64,000 nucleotides of DNA from Xylocopilactobacillus apis (GCF_033095965.1 NZ_AP026801.1:620001-684000), one strand, 5' to 3'; positions 53,222 to 63,406 are shown, numbered from the stretch's first letter. Program-made: numbers and translations. The notes: a model not told the origin generated them from the letters alone.

Positions 53222-55600
53222 ATGAAAATTGCAAAAGTAGTTGTTGATGTTCCAACAAGACAAACTGATCATACCTTTGATTATGAAATTCCGACAGAGA
53301 TGAATGTTGAAAAAGGGATGCGGGTCGTTGTTGAGTTTGGTCATCGAAAAGTAACGGGTTTTGTCATAGATTTAGCGGAAGTTCCTGCATATGATGGGAA
53401 GCTAAAAGAAATTTCTGAACTTATTGATGAAAAACCAGTTTTAAATCGTGAGCAATTGGCAATGGCAGATTTTTTAACGAAGGAATTTTTCACTTTTAAA
53501 GTTTCAAATTTATGGTTAATGCTGCCGACGATGTTAAAAGGAAAAACTGAAAAGTTTCTTATTGCGCATGATTTTAGTGATCCTTCGCTGGAAAATATTT
53601 TTAGCGCAGGACCTGTTAAGTATGATTTGAGATCATTTACCAGTGATCAAATAAAAAAAATTAAAAAGGGCATTTCCAATAATCAGATCGAAGTTATTTA
53701 CGGTCAGTCGCGTCAAATTACAAAAAAATATACAGAAATTATTAATTTAAATATCTCTAAAAAAGAAATTCCGAATCAATTAGAAAAACTTTCAAAAACG
53801 AATAAATATGGTCGTTTGTTTTGGGAAACGGTTGAAAAAGAAGGAAGCCCTCTGGCAATAACACATTTAACTAAGGAAGTTGGAATTCCTCGAAGAGTAT
53901 TAAATAAATTAGTGCAAGAAGGCACAATTGAAATTCAAAAAGTTGAAACTTATCGCAAACCTTTATCTGGTTTTGCTCACAAGCAGCTAAAAGAATTGAA
54001 GCATACAAAAGATCAGACTCGCACCATTGATCAAATTGCAGCTTCATTAAAGAATCCTGAGGTCTTTTTAATTGAAGGAATCACCGGCAGCGGGAAAACA
54101 GAAATTTATCGTTCATTAAGCCAAAAGGTGATAAATCAAGGGAAAAAGGTTATCATTTTGGTGCCTGAAATTTCCTTAACTCCCCAGATCATTTCTTTTT
54201 TTCAGCAGACTTTTGGAGAACGAATTGCCGTTTGGCATAGTCGATTATCCAGAGGAGAACAATATGATGAATGGCGCCGAATAAAAAATGATGAAGTTGA
54301 TCTTGTGTTAGGAGTTAGATCGGCAATTTTTGCTCCAATTAAAGATCTTGGATTAATTGTCGTTGATGAGGAACATGAAAATTCTTATCGTCAGACAGAA
54401 AATCCTTCTTATGATGCGCGAGAGCTTGCTAAGTGGCGCGGAAAATATAATTCTTGTCCCGTTATTTTCGGTTCGGCAACTCCAACTGTGACGGCAAGAG
54501 CAAAAGCAGAAAAGAATGTTTATCAATTAATAAAATTAGATAAACGAGTGAATAAAAACGGACATCTTCCAGAGGTAAAGATTGTAGATTTACGTGATCC
54601 TTCGGTTCGCAGTAAATCGCTTGTTTTTTCAACTCCTTTAAAGAAAGCCATTCTTGAGCGATTTAAGAACGGTGAACAAACAATTCTCTTTTTAAACCGC
54701 CGAGGATATGCAAATTTCTTAGAGTGCCGTAATTGCGGTTATACTTTTAACTGCCCTAATTGCGATGTTTCTCTAACGCTTCATCTTTATGAACATAAAA
54801 TGATCTGTCACTATTGTGGTTATTCTTCAGAAATTCCACAGGTTTGTCCAAATTGTCACGAGAACGATTTACGCAGTTTTGGTGGAGGGACAGAAAAAGT
54901 TGAGGAAGAAATTCATCAACTTAATCCAGAAATCCAGACTTTAAGGATGGATCGAGATACCACGAGCCGCAAAGGCAGTTATCAAAAAATTATCAGTCAA
55001 TTTGAAAATCATGAAGCAGATATTTTGATTGGTACACAAAGCGTTGCTAAGGGGCTCAATTTTCCAGATGTAACGCTCGTAGGAGTTTTAAATGCTGATA
55101 TTAGCCTTAATCGGCCAGAATTTGATGCAAGTGAAGTTACTTTTGATTTATTAACTCAGGTTGCTGGACGTGCTGGTCGCGGGACGATTGCGGGTAATGT
55201 TATTATTCAAACTTATAATCCTAACCACTATGCAATTCAAGATGCAAAAAATCAAAATTATGAATGGTTTTTTAGGCAGGAAATGTATGTTCGTCATCTT
55301 TATGGATATTTACCTTATTACTATACAATTTTTCTTAAAATTACCAGTAAAGAGGAAATGCTGGCACTGAAGACAGCACTGCAAATTAAAGAAACCTTAG
55401 AGAAAAATAAGGAAGCGCAAACGGAGATTTTAGGACCTGCGCCATATTATATTAAGCGAATCAATAATGAATATACTTATCAGTTATCATTAAAGTACAA
55501 GAAAGATGAATTGATCAAAACTACCTTACAGGAAATTATGAGTAAGACTCAGAAAAATGCTAATAAAGTAAAAATCAGTATCAGTCATATCACTTGTTAA
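53222..55600 (+). CDS. priA: primosomal protein N' (replication restart helicase)
   Basis: PriA reloads the replisome at stalled forks. An N-terminal 3'-DNA-binding domain (about 1-105) is followed by a winged helix, then the helicase with Walker A GITGSGKTEIYR near 287, the DEEH box near 382 and, near 500-547, eight cysteines for two zinc ions (ECRNCGYTFNCPNC, CHYCGY, CPNC). Motif VI is QVAGRAGRG near 643. The length of 792 residues is typical. It starts the priA-fmt-rsmB group, although a terminator lies only 10 bp before it. Confidence 0.95.
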   Translation: MKIAKVVVDVPTRQTDHTFDYEIPTEMNVEKGMRVVVEFGHRKVTGFVIDLAEVPAYDGKLKEISELIDEKPVLNREQLAMADFLTKEFFTFKVSNLWLMLPTMLKGKTEKFLIAHDFSDPSLENIFSAGPVKYDLRSFTSDQIKKIKKGISNNQIEVIYGQSRQITKKYTEIINLNISKKEIPNQLEKLSKTNKYGRLFWETVEKEGSPLAITHLTKEVGIPRRVLNKLVQEGTIEIQKVETYRKPLSGFAHKQLKELKHTKDQTRTIDQIAASLKNPEVFLIEGITGSGKTEIYRSLSQKVINQGKKVIILVPEISLTPQIISFFQQTFGERIAVWHSRLSRGEQYDEWRRIKNDEVDLVLGVRSAIFAPIKDLGLIVVDEEHENSYRQTENPSYDARELAKWRGKYNSCPVIFGSATPTVTARAKAEKNVYQLIKLDKRVNKNGHLPEVKIVDLRDPSVRSKSLVFSTPLKKAILERFKNGEQTILFLNRRGYANFLECRNCGYTFNCPNCDVSLTLHLYEHKMICHYCGYSSEIPQVCPNCHENDLRSFGGGTEKVEEEIHQLNPEIQTLRMDRDTTSRKGSYQKIISQFENHEADILIGTQSVAKGLNFPDVTLVGVLNADISLNRPEFDASEVTFDLLTQVAGRAGRGTIAGNVIIQTYNPNHYAIQDAKNQNYEWFFRQEMYVRHLYGYLPYYYTIFLKITSKEEMLALKTALQIKETLEKNKEAQTEILGPAPYYIKRINNEYTYQLSLKYKKDELIKTTLQEIMSKTQKNANKVKISISHITC

Positions 55601-55615
55601 GAAAAGGAAAATGAA

Positions 55616-56566
55616 ATGAAAAGTGTAATTTTTTTTGGAACCCCGCTGTTTTCGGTTAATGTGCTGGGAGCTTTGTTAAAAGAGGGTTATGACATTAAGT
55701 ACGTTGTAACACAACCAGATAAAGAGGTTGGACGTAAAAGAAAACTAACTGCGAGTCCGGTTAAGGAGTTTGCTGTAGATCATAATTTAACTGTTCTTCA
55801 GCCCGTCAAACTAACCGGCAGTGAAGAAGAGGAGAAAATCATCTCCAGTCATGCAGATCTTTTAGTAACCGCGGCTTTCGGTCAATTTTTATCAACGAAA
55901 TTATTAGACAGTGCTAAATATGCAGCTATTAATTTCCATGCTTCACTGCTCCCGCATTACCGTGGTGCAGCACCGATTCAGTACGCGCTTCTTAACGGAG
56001 ATGATGTGACCGGAATTACAATTATGGAAATGGTTAAAAAGATGGATGCCGGAGATATCTTCTTTCAAGATCAGGTAAATATTACCCCTGAGGATAATTT
56101 AGGCAGTTTAACCGTTAAATTGGGAGAATTAGCTGGTGAGATGGTTAAAAGTGATTTACCGAAAATTTTTAATAATGATTTCATGCGAATTTCACAAGAT
56201 GAAGAGCAGGTTAGTTTTTCTCCATCGATCAAACCAGAAGAAGAAATGTTAGATTTTAACAATGATTTAGAACATTTAAATAATAAAATCAGGGCTCTTT
56301 CACCTGAACCAGGTGCTTATTTTTTGAATCAGGGCAAAAGAATAAAAATTTATGAAGCAATTCCGTTAGTCGAAAAAGTTGAAGGGAAACCTGGCAGTAT
56401 CTTTCTTCGAGATAAAAAGAGATTAGGAATTGTAACAGGAGATCAACGAGGAATAATGCCTCGGATAATTCAATTGCAGGGCGCAAAAAGAGTCGATGTT
56501 AGAGACTTTTTAAATGGGGCAGGCAAAAATTTAAAAGTTGGAGATCAATTTGTCACAATCGATTAA
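55616..56566 (+). CDS. fmt: methionyl-tRNA formyltransferase
   Basis: This enzyme formylates initiator Met-tRNA with 10-formyl-THF. The catalytic part has FHASLLPHYRGAAPIQYAL near 107 with Asn/His, and ITIMEMVKKMDAGDI near 135. The C-terminal OB-like domain has IRALSPEPGAYF near 224. The length is 316 residues. Its end overlaps the rsmB start by about 17 bp. Confidence 0.96.
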   Translation: MKSVIFFGTPLFSVNVLGALLKEGYDIKYVVTQPDKEVGRKRKLTASPVKEFAVDHNLTVLQPVKLTGSEEEEKIISSHADLLVTAAFGQFLSTKLLDSAKYAAINFHASLLPHYRGAAPIQYALLNGDDVTGITIMEMVKKMDAGDIFFQDQVNITPEDNLGSLTVKLGELAGEMVKSDLPKIFNNDFMRISQDEEQVSFSPSIKPEEEMLDFNNDLEHLNNKIRALSPEPGAYFLNQGKRIKIYEAIPLVEKVEGKPGSIFLRDKKRLGIVTGDQRGIMPRIIQLQGAKRVDVRDFLNGAGKNLKVGDQFVTID

Positions 56567-57877
56567 ACAATCAGCACGTTATCTTTCTTTTTTAGCATTA
56601 AAAGAGATTCTTTTTGATCAAAGATTTTCAAATAACGTAGTAGATTATTATTTAACAAAAAGTAATCTTAATGATGCTGATCGGAGACTTTTTACTAATT
56701 TGGTATACGGGGTCACTTTTTATAATTTGCGCCTCAATTATGAACTTTCATCATTTTTAAGCGTAAAAAAGACTGACCCAGCAACGCTTTTAGTAATAAA
56801 AATTGCAATTTACCAAATGTATTACTTAGAGAAAATTCCTGATTACGCAGCAGTTAATGAAGCAATTGAAATTGCTAAAGTTGTGAATCGGCGTGATGTC
56901 AAATTTGTAACCGCTGTTTTACACCAAACCCAGCGGAGAGGACTTCGATCTGTTGATGATATTAAAGATCCGGTTAAAAGACAAGCAATGACTTATAGCA
57001 TGCCTGATTGGGTAGTACAGAAATTAAATCTTGAATTAGGGACAAAAAAGACTGAATTAATATTTGATTCTTTAATTCAAAAGCCCCGCACTAGTTTAAG
57101 AGTCAATACCACGAAAATTACTCAAGCCGAATTATTAGCGCAGAATGCAGACTTTCAGCCTAGTAAGATTTCTCCCGTCGGAGTGATTTCTAAAGCAGGT
57201 AACGTTATCCATCGATCAGATTTTAAAGAAGGTTATTACACAATTCAAGATGAGTCTAGTCAGTTGGTTGCGCCTAACTTATTAATCGAAAAAAGCGATG
57301 TAGTGCTTGATGCCTGTGCTGCCCCCGGTGGTAAAACGACTCATATTGCTCAATATCTTGATTCTTCACAAAATGGAATGGTTCATGCGTTTGATCTTTC
57401 GGATAAAAAATGTGCTTTAATCGAGGAAAATGTCAAACGTTTAGGTTTAGAGAAGGTTGTTAAAACACATCTTGCTGATGTAACGGAGATTCAAAGCAAA
57501 ATGCCAGGGGTATCTTTTGATAAGATTTTGGTTGATGCACCTTGCAGTGGCTTTGGACTTTTACGCCGTAAACCGGAAGTGAAATACAATCATGAAACAT
57601 CTGATATAATAAGTTCGAACAAGATTCAATTAAAAATTTTAGATAGTGTTGCCCCAAGCCTGAAGGCTGGGGGTTACTGCTTTATAGTACATGTACGATT
57701 TTTAAAGAAGAAACACAAGACGTGGTTTCACAGTTTTTAACTAAACATTTAAATTTTTCTTTGGTTAATCTATCTGTGAACCCACAAAGTGAAAAAGAAT
57801 CAATGTTACAGATTTACCCGGATGATTATTTAACAGATGGATTCTTTATCGCATTAATGCAGAAACAAGAAGCTTAG
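56550..57877 (+). pseudogene. rsmB: 16S rRNA m5C967 methyltransferase RsmB, frameshifted at a G5 run
   Basis: The start is taken at TTG 56550, with GGAG 6 bases upstream inside fmt; a TTG at 56538 is also open. An N-terminal NusB-like domain (about 5-140) is followed by the methyltransferase with LDACAAPGGKTTHIAQYL near 247 and the catalytic Cys of VDAPCSGFGLLRRKPEV near 328. The frame then breaks: it ends at 57740 with foreign residues after KAGG. Adding one G to the run at 57667-57671 restores KAGGLLYSTCTIFKEE, with the second conserved Cys, and a tail ending KQEA at 57877, for about 442 residues. This is either a sequencing error or a recent mutation. Confidence 0.85.
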
Positions 57878-57883
57878 GAGAAT

Positions 57884-58633
57884 ATGAAATTTTTTCAAAA
57901 GACTGATATAGGCCTAAAAAGAGAAAATAATGAAGATGCAATTGGCGTTTTTACGAATAAATCGCAAGAAACATTGGCAATGATTGCTGACGGAATGGGA
58001 GGACATCTCGGAGGAGATGTTGCTTCCAATATTGCCCTAAAACTCGTTGGAACTTCATTTGAACAAACTAAAGATTTGAATGCAGAATCATTCATTTCTT
58101 GGGTGGATGCCGAGTTATTTAAAGTAAACGACACTATTATCGAGCAATCTGAAACAACTATGAAACTCCATGGAATGGGGACGACTTTTGTCGGTGTTTT
58201 TTTAAGTAATCAAAAACAAATTGTATTTGCTAATTTAGGCGATACAAGGGGTTATTTATTTAGGTCTGGTAGCTTAGAACAAATAACTGTCGATCAGACT
58301 TTGGTGAATGAACTTCTTCATAAAGGCGAATTGAGTGAAGAAGAGGCTGAAGTTTTCCCTAATAAAAGCATTATTACTAGTTCTTTAGGGGTCGATAAAA
58401 GAGTCGATGCAGTATATAAAACAATAGATTTAAAGGGTGATGAAATTATTCTTTTGAGCAGTGACGGATTAACTAATATGGTTTCTGATGACGAAATCTC
58501 TAAGGAACTGTCCTCGAATGCCGCTCCGCAGCAAATTGTTGATAATTTAGTTGAAAAGGCAATTAAAAACGGTGGACTAGATAATATTTCAATTATTTTA
58601 GGTATTAGCGATAGAGGAAGTGATCAATCATGA
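57884..58633 (+). CDS. prpC: PP2C-type Ser/Thr protein phosphatase
   Basis: This phosphatase reverses phosphorylation by the neighbouring PASTA kinase. Metal-binding and catalytic motifs of the PPM family are present: TDIGLKRENNEDAIGV near 7, MIADGMGGHLGGDVAS near 32, GDTRGYLFRSG near 116, SSDGLTNMVSDDE near 190 and DNISIILG near the end. The length is 249 residues. The start follows TTAGGAGAAT. It overlaps the first kinase gene by 4 bp. Confidence 0.95.
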   Translation: MKFFQKTDIGLKRENNEDAIGVFTNKSQETLAMIADGMGGHLGGDVASNIALKLVGTSFEQTKDLNAESFISWVDAELFKVNDTIIEQSETTMKLHGMGTTFVGVFLSNQKQIVFANLGDTRGYLFRSGSLEQITVDQTLVNELLHKGELSEEEAEVFPNKSIITSSLGVDKRVDAVYKTIDLKGDEIILLSSDGLTNMVSDDEISKELSSNAAPQQIVDNLVEKAIKNGGLDNISIILGISDRGSDQS

Positions 58634-60687
58634 TGGAAAAAGGATACTCTGTCGGCGGCCGATACCGGATTATTCGCGAAATTGGCGAAGGTGGGATGTC
58701 GGTTGTTTACTTAGCCCATGATTTGATTTTAGATCGTGATGTTGCAGTTAAAGTTTTAAAATATGATCTGCAGAACAATCCAGAAACAACCAGACGTTTT
58801 GAGAGAGAAGCAATGGCGATCTCTGAATTGAACCACCCTAATATTGTTAGCATTTATGATGTGGGAAATGATCATGGAATGCAATATTTGGTAATGGAAT
58901 ATGTTGACGGGACAAACTTAAAGGAATATTTAAGAGATAATTTTCCGCTTCCGCTGGAGAGAATTCAGCAGATTATGGAACAGATCCTTTCGGCGGTGGC
59001 TCACGCTCATTCGCAAGGAATTATTCATCGTGATTTAAAGCCGCTTAATATTTTAATTAATAAAGACGGCAATATTAAAATTTCAGATTTTGGAATAGCG
59101 ATGGCCTTAAACGATGAAGGGATGACTCAAACCAACTCAGTTTTGGGGACGGTCCATTATCTTTCACCAGAACAGGCTAGGGGAGCGCAAGCTACTAAAC
59201 AGTCTGATATTTATTCACTTGGGGTTATTTTGTATGAACTTTTAACGGGTTCAGTTCCTTTTGTTGGTGAGACCCCTGTTTCAGTAGCAATTAAACACTC
59301 TCGTAACGACTTACCTTCCGTTAGACAAAAAGATCCAAGTATTCCGCAGTCATTTGAGAATATTATTAGTCGAGCAACCGCGAAAGATCCGCAAGACCGT
59401 TATGCAAATGTTGAAGAGATGATGGGAGATGTTAAGACAGCGCTTGATTCTGACCGGATTAATGAACCGAAGTTGTTTATTAATCATGACGATAGTGAAG
59501 CGACTCGTTTAATTCCAACTCATCCAGTTAGCGATCTCGATGATCAGGATTTGTCTAAGATGCCTGAAGGAGGAATTTTACCTTCTGAAGATGAACCAAA
59601 AGATTCAAAAAAACCTAAAAAGAAATGGTCAAAACAGAAAAAGATTATGGTGATTGCCGGTGGAGTGACTGCTGCAATTGTTTTAATCATGCTGTTAGTT
59701 TTACTTTTAAATCGGAAAAAGAATGTTGAAGTTCCGGATGTAACAAATATGACTCAAGCCCAAGCGGTTTCAATGCTGAAATCTAAAAAGCTTAATATTA
59801 GTCCCAAAGTTGAGAAGGTTAGTGACAGCAAGGTTAAAGCTGGTAGTGTTATAAGGACAGATCCATCGGCGGATTCTAATGTTAAAGAAGGGGACAGTAT
59901 TAAACTGTTTGTAAGCACGGGGACACCTTCTTATAAATTAGATGATTATACTTTTAAACCTTTTTCAGATGTTAAAGATAGGCTGGAGCGACATGGCATT
60001 AAAGTGAAAGTTAAAAAGAAATATTCTGATACTGTTAAAGAAGGCTTAATTATGAATCAGAGTGTTAAATCTAGTCGGCGGATTTCTAAAGGCAGTACGA
60101 TAACTTTAACGGTCAGCCGCGGTCAAGAGAAAGTGGAGATGATTGATCTTACTGGCTATTCACGTAAAAGCGTAACTGATTTTGCTAATGATCACGGTCT
60201 TAAGAAGATTGAGGATCCTGCTCAATATTCTAATGACTATGACAAAAATACGGTAATGGCCCAGACTCCTGCTTCTGGAACTAAGCTGAAGAAAGGTGAT
60301 GAATTTCATGTTACTTTCTCTTTAGGTCCGAAACCACAAGAAACGGCTTCATCGTCAAGCAGCAAATCTAGTTCAAATGATAGTAATTCTCAATCTAATA
60401 AAAACGAGAATGATAATGAAGTTTCATTTTCAGTTAATATTATTATTCCTTACCAAAATAATAAAGATGGTGATACAGCGCCGGCTAATGCAAATCCTGA
60501 ACAAAACGATGTAAAAGTTTATTTAAGTGATGCACATCATAATATTAGTGATTTATACACTGAAATTAAGATTAGAAAAGATACTCAGATAACATTACCT
60601 TTTACAGTAGAAAAAGGGCAACGAGGTCAGTATCGAGTTGTTTCTGACGGTCAGTTAATTATGTCTGAAAATGTAACGGCACCGTAA
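58630..60687 (+). CDS. prkC: Ser/Thr protein kinase with three PASTA repeats
   Basis: This membrane kinase senses cell-wall fragments and regulates growth and division. The cytoplasmic kinase domain (about 10-275) has the Gly loop IGEGGMSVVYLA, the VAVKVL lysine (41), HRDLKPLN near 133, DFG near 152, activation residues in TQTNSVLGTVHYLSPEQA and the usual C-lobe. A basic juxtamembrane part is followed by one helix (about 337-360), then three PASTA domains (about 362-430, 431-497, 498-570). A Ser-rich linker and a C-terminal domain of about 100 residues complete it. All catalytic residues are present. The length is 685 residues. Confidence 0.95.
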   Translation: MMEKGYSVGGRYRIIREIGEGGMSVVYLAHDLILDRDVAVKVLKYDLQNNPETTRRFEREAMAISELNHPNIVSIYDVGNDHGMQYLVMEYVDGTNLKEYLRDNFPLPLERIQQIMEQILSAVAHAHSQGIIHRDLKPLNILINKDGNIKISDFGIAMALNDEGMTQTNSVLGTVHYLSPEQARGAQATKQSDIYSLGVILYELLTGSVPFVGETPVSVAIKHSRNDLPSVRQKDPSIPQSFENIISRATAKDPQDRYANVEEMMGDVKTALDSDRINEPKLFINHDDSEATRLIPTHPVSDLDDQDLSKMPEGGILPSEDEPKDSKKPKKKWSKQKKIMVIAGGVTAAIVLIMLLVLLLNRKKNVEVPDVTNMTQAQAVSMLKSKKLNISPKVEKVSDSKVKAGSVIRTDPSADSNVKEGDSIKLFVSTGTPSYKLDDYTFKPFSDVKDRLERHGIKVKVKKKYSDTVKEGLIMNQSVKSSRRISKGSTITLTVSRGQEKVEMIDLTGYSRKSVTDFANDHGLKKIEDPAQYSNDYDKNTVMAQTPASGTKLKKGDEFHVTFSLGPKPQETASSSSSKSSSNDSNSQSNKNENDNEVSFSVNIIIPYQNNKDGDTAPANANPEQNDVKVYLSDAHHNISDLYTEIKIRKDTQITLPFTVEKGQRGQYRVVSDGQLIMSENVTAP

Positions 60688-60721
60688 ATAATATTTTTAC
60701 AATGATGGGGGTTGCTCATTA

Positions 60722-62680
60722 ATGGTGGAAATTGGGCAGATAGTTGATGAACGTTATCAAATTATCCAAGAGATTGGAAACGGTGAAAATTCGACTGTTT
60801 ATTTAGCTCACGATTTAATATTAGACCGTAAAGTAGCAATAAAAATTTTAATAGTCCCGCTTCAGTCAGGGTCACAAAAAAGTCAGCATTTTGAAGAAAT
60901 AGCTGCTGCAATGTCAGAATTAAATGATCCCAGAATTGTTAATATTTATGATATTGGCAACGATCATGGCAATCAGTACATTGTGATGGAATATGTGTCG
61001 GGAACCAATTTACAAGAATACCTGCAGATGAATTTTCCTTTAAGTTTTGAAGAAATTCAAAGGATCATGGAGCAGGTTCTTTTTGCAGTTAATGCAGCTC
61101 ATTCAATGGGTTTTATTCATGGTGACTTGAAACTGAGCAACATTTTAATCGACGATGAGAAAAATATTAAAGTTAGTGATTTTGGTTTGTCCAGTGCTTT
61201 AAAGGAAATCGGAATCAAGCCAATTAATGTGACAGACATTTATTATTTAGCACCGGAGCTGCTGAAAGGGGGATATCCTAGTAAACAATCTGATTTGTAT
61301 TCTTTAGGAATTATTTTTTTTGAGTTGCTCAATCAATCGTTGTTTCTCATTGATGGAGATCCAAATTCGATAACTGTAGATCAAATGACTTCAATTCGTC
61401 AAAAAGATCCCCAAATTCCGCAATCTTTTGAGAATATTATTACTATTGCGATGGCATCAGATCTTAATAATCGTTATCATTCAGCTGGGCAGATGTTAGA
61501 TGATTTGAATACTGCTCTAAAAAGTGAACGATTTAATGAACCTAAAATTATTTTTGATAAGCCTGATTTTTTGCCGGAGTCGTCTAATTCAAAAGAAATT
61601 TTGGAAGAGTTCCCTGAACCTGAGAAGCCTTTAAAACAAAAAACGCACTGGAGTGATCAAAAGAAAATTTTTGTAATTGCTACGAGTGTGATTGTTTTTG
61701 TATTTTTACTTTTGACTTTAATTTTGCTTTTAAATCACAAGAAAAGTATTGAGTTAACGGATGTCACCAATATGACAGTTAATGAAGCAACATCAGCTTT
61801 AAAGGAGCAAAAACTAGTCATTAGTCCAAAAGTCGAAAGAGTGAGTGATAAAACTATTAAAGCAGGTCACGTAATTAAAACAGACCCACCAGCACGAACA
61901 GTTGTTAAAGAAGGTTCAACTGTCAGGCTCTATGTCAGTACGGGAGTTCCAAAAACTAAAATAGAGGATTATTCTTCACAACCTTTTTCAGAAGTAAGTG
62001 ATATTTTACGCCGCAAAGGGTTAAAAGTTGAAGTAGAGAAGGAATACTCAGATAAGATTAAAGAAGGATTAATTATTTCACAAAGTATTGAATCAGGTAA
62101 AAATGTTCCTGAAGGGACCTCAATTACTTTAACGGTCAGTAAAGGTGTTGAAACATTTACGATGGATAATTTAATTGGTTCTTCGGGTGAAGATGTGATT
62201 GATTTTGCAAATCGAACTGGTTTGAATCAAATTGCAGATCCTCCACAATATTCCGATCAATATCCAGCAGGAACGGTAATGTCTCAACAGCCTGCTTATG
62301 GTTCAAAGTTAAAAAAAGGTGACAGTTTCCACGTTACGCTTTCTCTTGGCCCTGAACCGAAAAAAAATCTTCCAAATGATTATGACACGGATGATAGTGA
62401 CAATTCAAATGACTCTGATTCAAAAGATAGTGACACAGATAGTGATTCTAAAGACTTAGTGGTTGAAGATCTAATTGGAATGAGTTTAATAGAAGCCAAT
62501 GATTATGCCAGTGATAATGGGTTAAATGTAGTTGAAGATCCTGCTAAGTTTTCTGATAAGTACGAAGCTGGCCAAGTTATTTCTCAATGGCCGTCCAAAG
62601 GGGCACACATAAAAGAAGGAGACACAATTCATATTACATTATCTAAAGGGTCACAACCCTCTAATGGCACATCTCATTGA
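60722..62680 (+). CDS. second, divergent PASTA kinase with four PASTA repeats
   Basis: This is a tandem paralogue of the kinase just upstream and starts 34 bp after it. It has 652 residues: kinase domain (about 10-275), one helix (about 315-337), three PASTA domains aligned with those of the first kinase, an Asp/Ser-rich linker, and a fourth PASTA domain (about 578-645). The Gly loop (IGNGENSTVYLA), the VAIKIL lysine and DFG are kept. The HRD motif is HGD, the following LKPLN is LKLSN, and the activation segment lacks the Thr-rich TxxxxxxGT part (GIKPINVTDIYYLAPELL). So it may be weakly active, differently regulated or a pseudokinase. rsgA, common at this position, is absent. Confidence 0.93.
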   Translation: MVEIGQIVDERYQIIQEIGNGENSTVYLAHDLILDRKVAIKILIVPLQSGSQKSQHFEEIAAAMSELNDPRIVNIYDIGNDHGNQYIVMEYVSGTNLQEYLQMNFPLSFEEIQRIMEQVLFAVNAAHSMGFIHGDLKLSNILIDDEKNIKVSDFGLSSALKEIGIKPINVTDIYYLAPELLKGGYPSKQSDLYSLGIIFFELLNQSLFLIDGDPNSITVDQMTSIRQKDPQIPQSFENIITIAMASDLNNRYHSAGQMLDDLNTALKSERFNEPKIIFDKPDFLPESSNSKEILEEFPEPEKPLKQKTHWSDQKKIFVIATSVIVFVFLLLTLILLLNHKKSIELTDVTNMTVNEATSALKEQKLVISPKVERVSDKTIKAGHVIKTDPPARTVVKEGSTVRLYVSTGVPKTKIEDYSSQPFSEVSDILRRKGLKVEVEKEYSDKIKEGLIISQSIESGKNVPEGTSITLTVSKGVETFTMDNLIGSSGEDVIDFANRTGLNQIADPPQYSDQYPAGTVMSQQPAYGSKLKKGDSFHVTLSLGPEPKKNLPNDYDTDDSDNSNDSDSKDSDTDSDSKDLVVEDLIGMSLIEANDYASDNGLNVVEDPAKFSDKYEAGQVISQWPSKGAHIKEGDTIHITLSKGSQPSNGTSH

Positions 62681-62727
62681 TAATAAGTTATAATTGTTGA
62701 TTAAATGCAATAGAAAAGAGAAAAATA

Positions 62728-63384
62728 ATGATAGTTCCTTCAATTTTGAATGCTAATTTACTGAACTTAAAAACAGATTTACAAGAGTTAGAAAATTTAG
62801 ATATTGAAATGATTCATGTTGACATTATGGATGGCAATTTTGTACCAAATATTTCTTTTGGTTCAAGTTTTGTTGAAGCAATTGCTCAAGAGACAACATT
62901 AAAGCAAGATATTCACTTAATGGTACAAAATCCTGAACGGATAATCGATCAATTATTAGAAATTCAACCAGCTGGAATAACGTTTCATTATGAAGCAACT
63001 CATGATAGTTTTCGACTTTTAGAAAAAATTAAATCAAAAGGGGTTAAAGCGGGCATTGCATTAAATCCCGGTACCTCTTATGAAGCAATTGAAGCTGCGA
63101 TTATGGCAGCGGATCGAGTTTTGGTGATGACAGTAAATCCGGGATTTGGCGGGCAATCATTTATTAAACCAATGCTTCATAAAGTAAGAAAATTAGATCT
63201 TACAAAACAAATTAATCAATATTCGTATCAAATTGAGGTTGATGGGGGTGTCAATGAACAGACAATAGCATTGTGTCGTGATGCAGGAGCAGATGAGTTT
63301 GTGGTTGGTTCATATATTTTTAACGAAACTGATTTAACAAAACCAGTTTCAAAATTACGAAATATTTTAGGTTCTGAGCAATAA
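62728..63384 (+). CDS. rpe: ribulose-phosphate 3-epimerase
   Basis: This TIM-barrel enzyme interconverts ribulose-5-P and xylulose-5-P in the pentose phosphate pathway. It has VPSILNANLLNLKTDL at the start, VDIMDGNFVPNISFG near 31 with a catalytic Asp, HLMVQNPE near 69, VNPGFGGQSFI near 140 and VDGGVNEQT near 175. The length is 218 residues. The start follows AAGAGAA. It is normally found after prkC-rsgA. Confidence 0.96.
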   Translation: MIVPSILNANLLNLKTDLQELENLDIEMIHVDIMDGNFVPNISFGSSFVEAIAQETTLKQDIHLMVQNPERIIDQLLEIQPAGITFHYEATHDSFRLLEKIKSKGVKAGIALNPGTSYEAIEAAIMAADRVLVMTVNPGFGGQSFIKPMLHKVRKLDLTKQINQYSYQIEVDGGVNEQTIALCRDAGADEFVVGSYIFNETDLTKPVSKLRNILGSEQ

Positions 63385-63406
63385 AAAAAGCAACTACATT
63401 AGTTGC
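63383..63406 (-). terminator. terminator of rpmB
   Basis: On the minus strand GCAACTA-ATG-TAGTTGC is followed by T7. It lies between the converging rpe and rpmB genes; on the plus strand it lacks a T-run. Confidence 0.8.
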
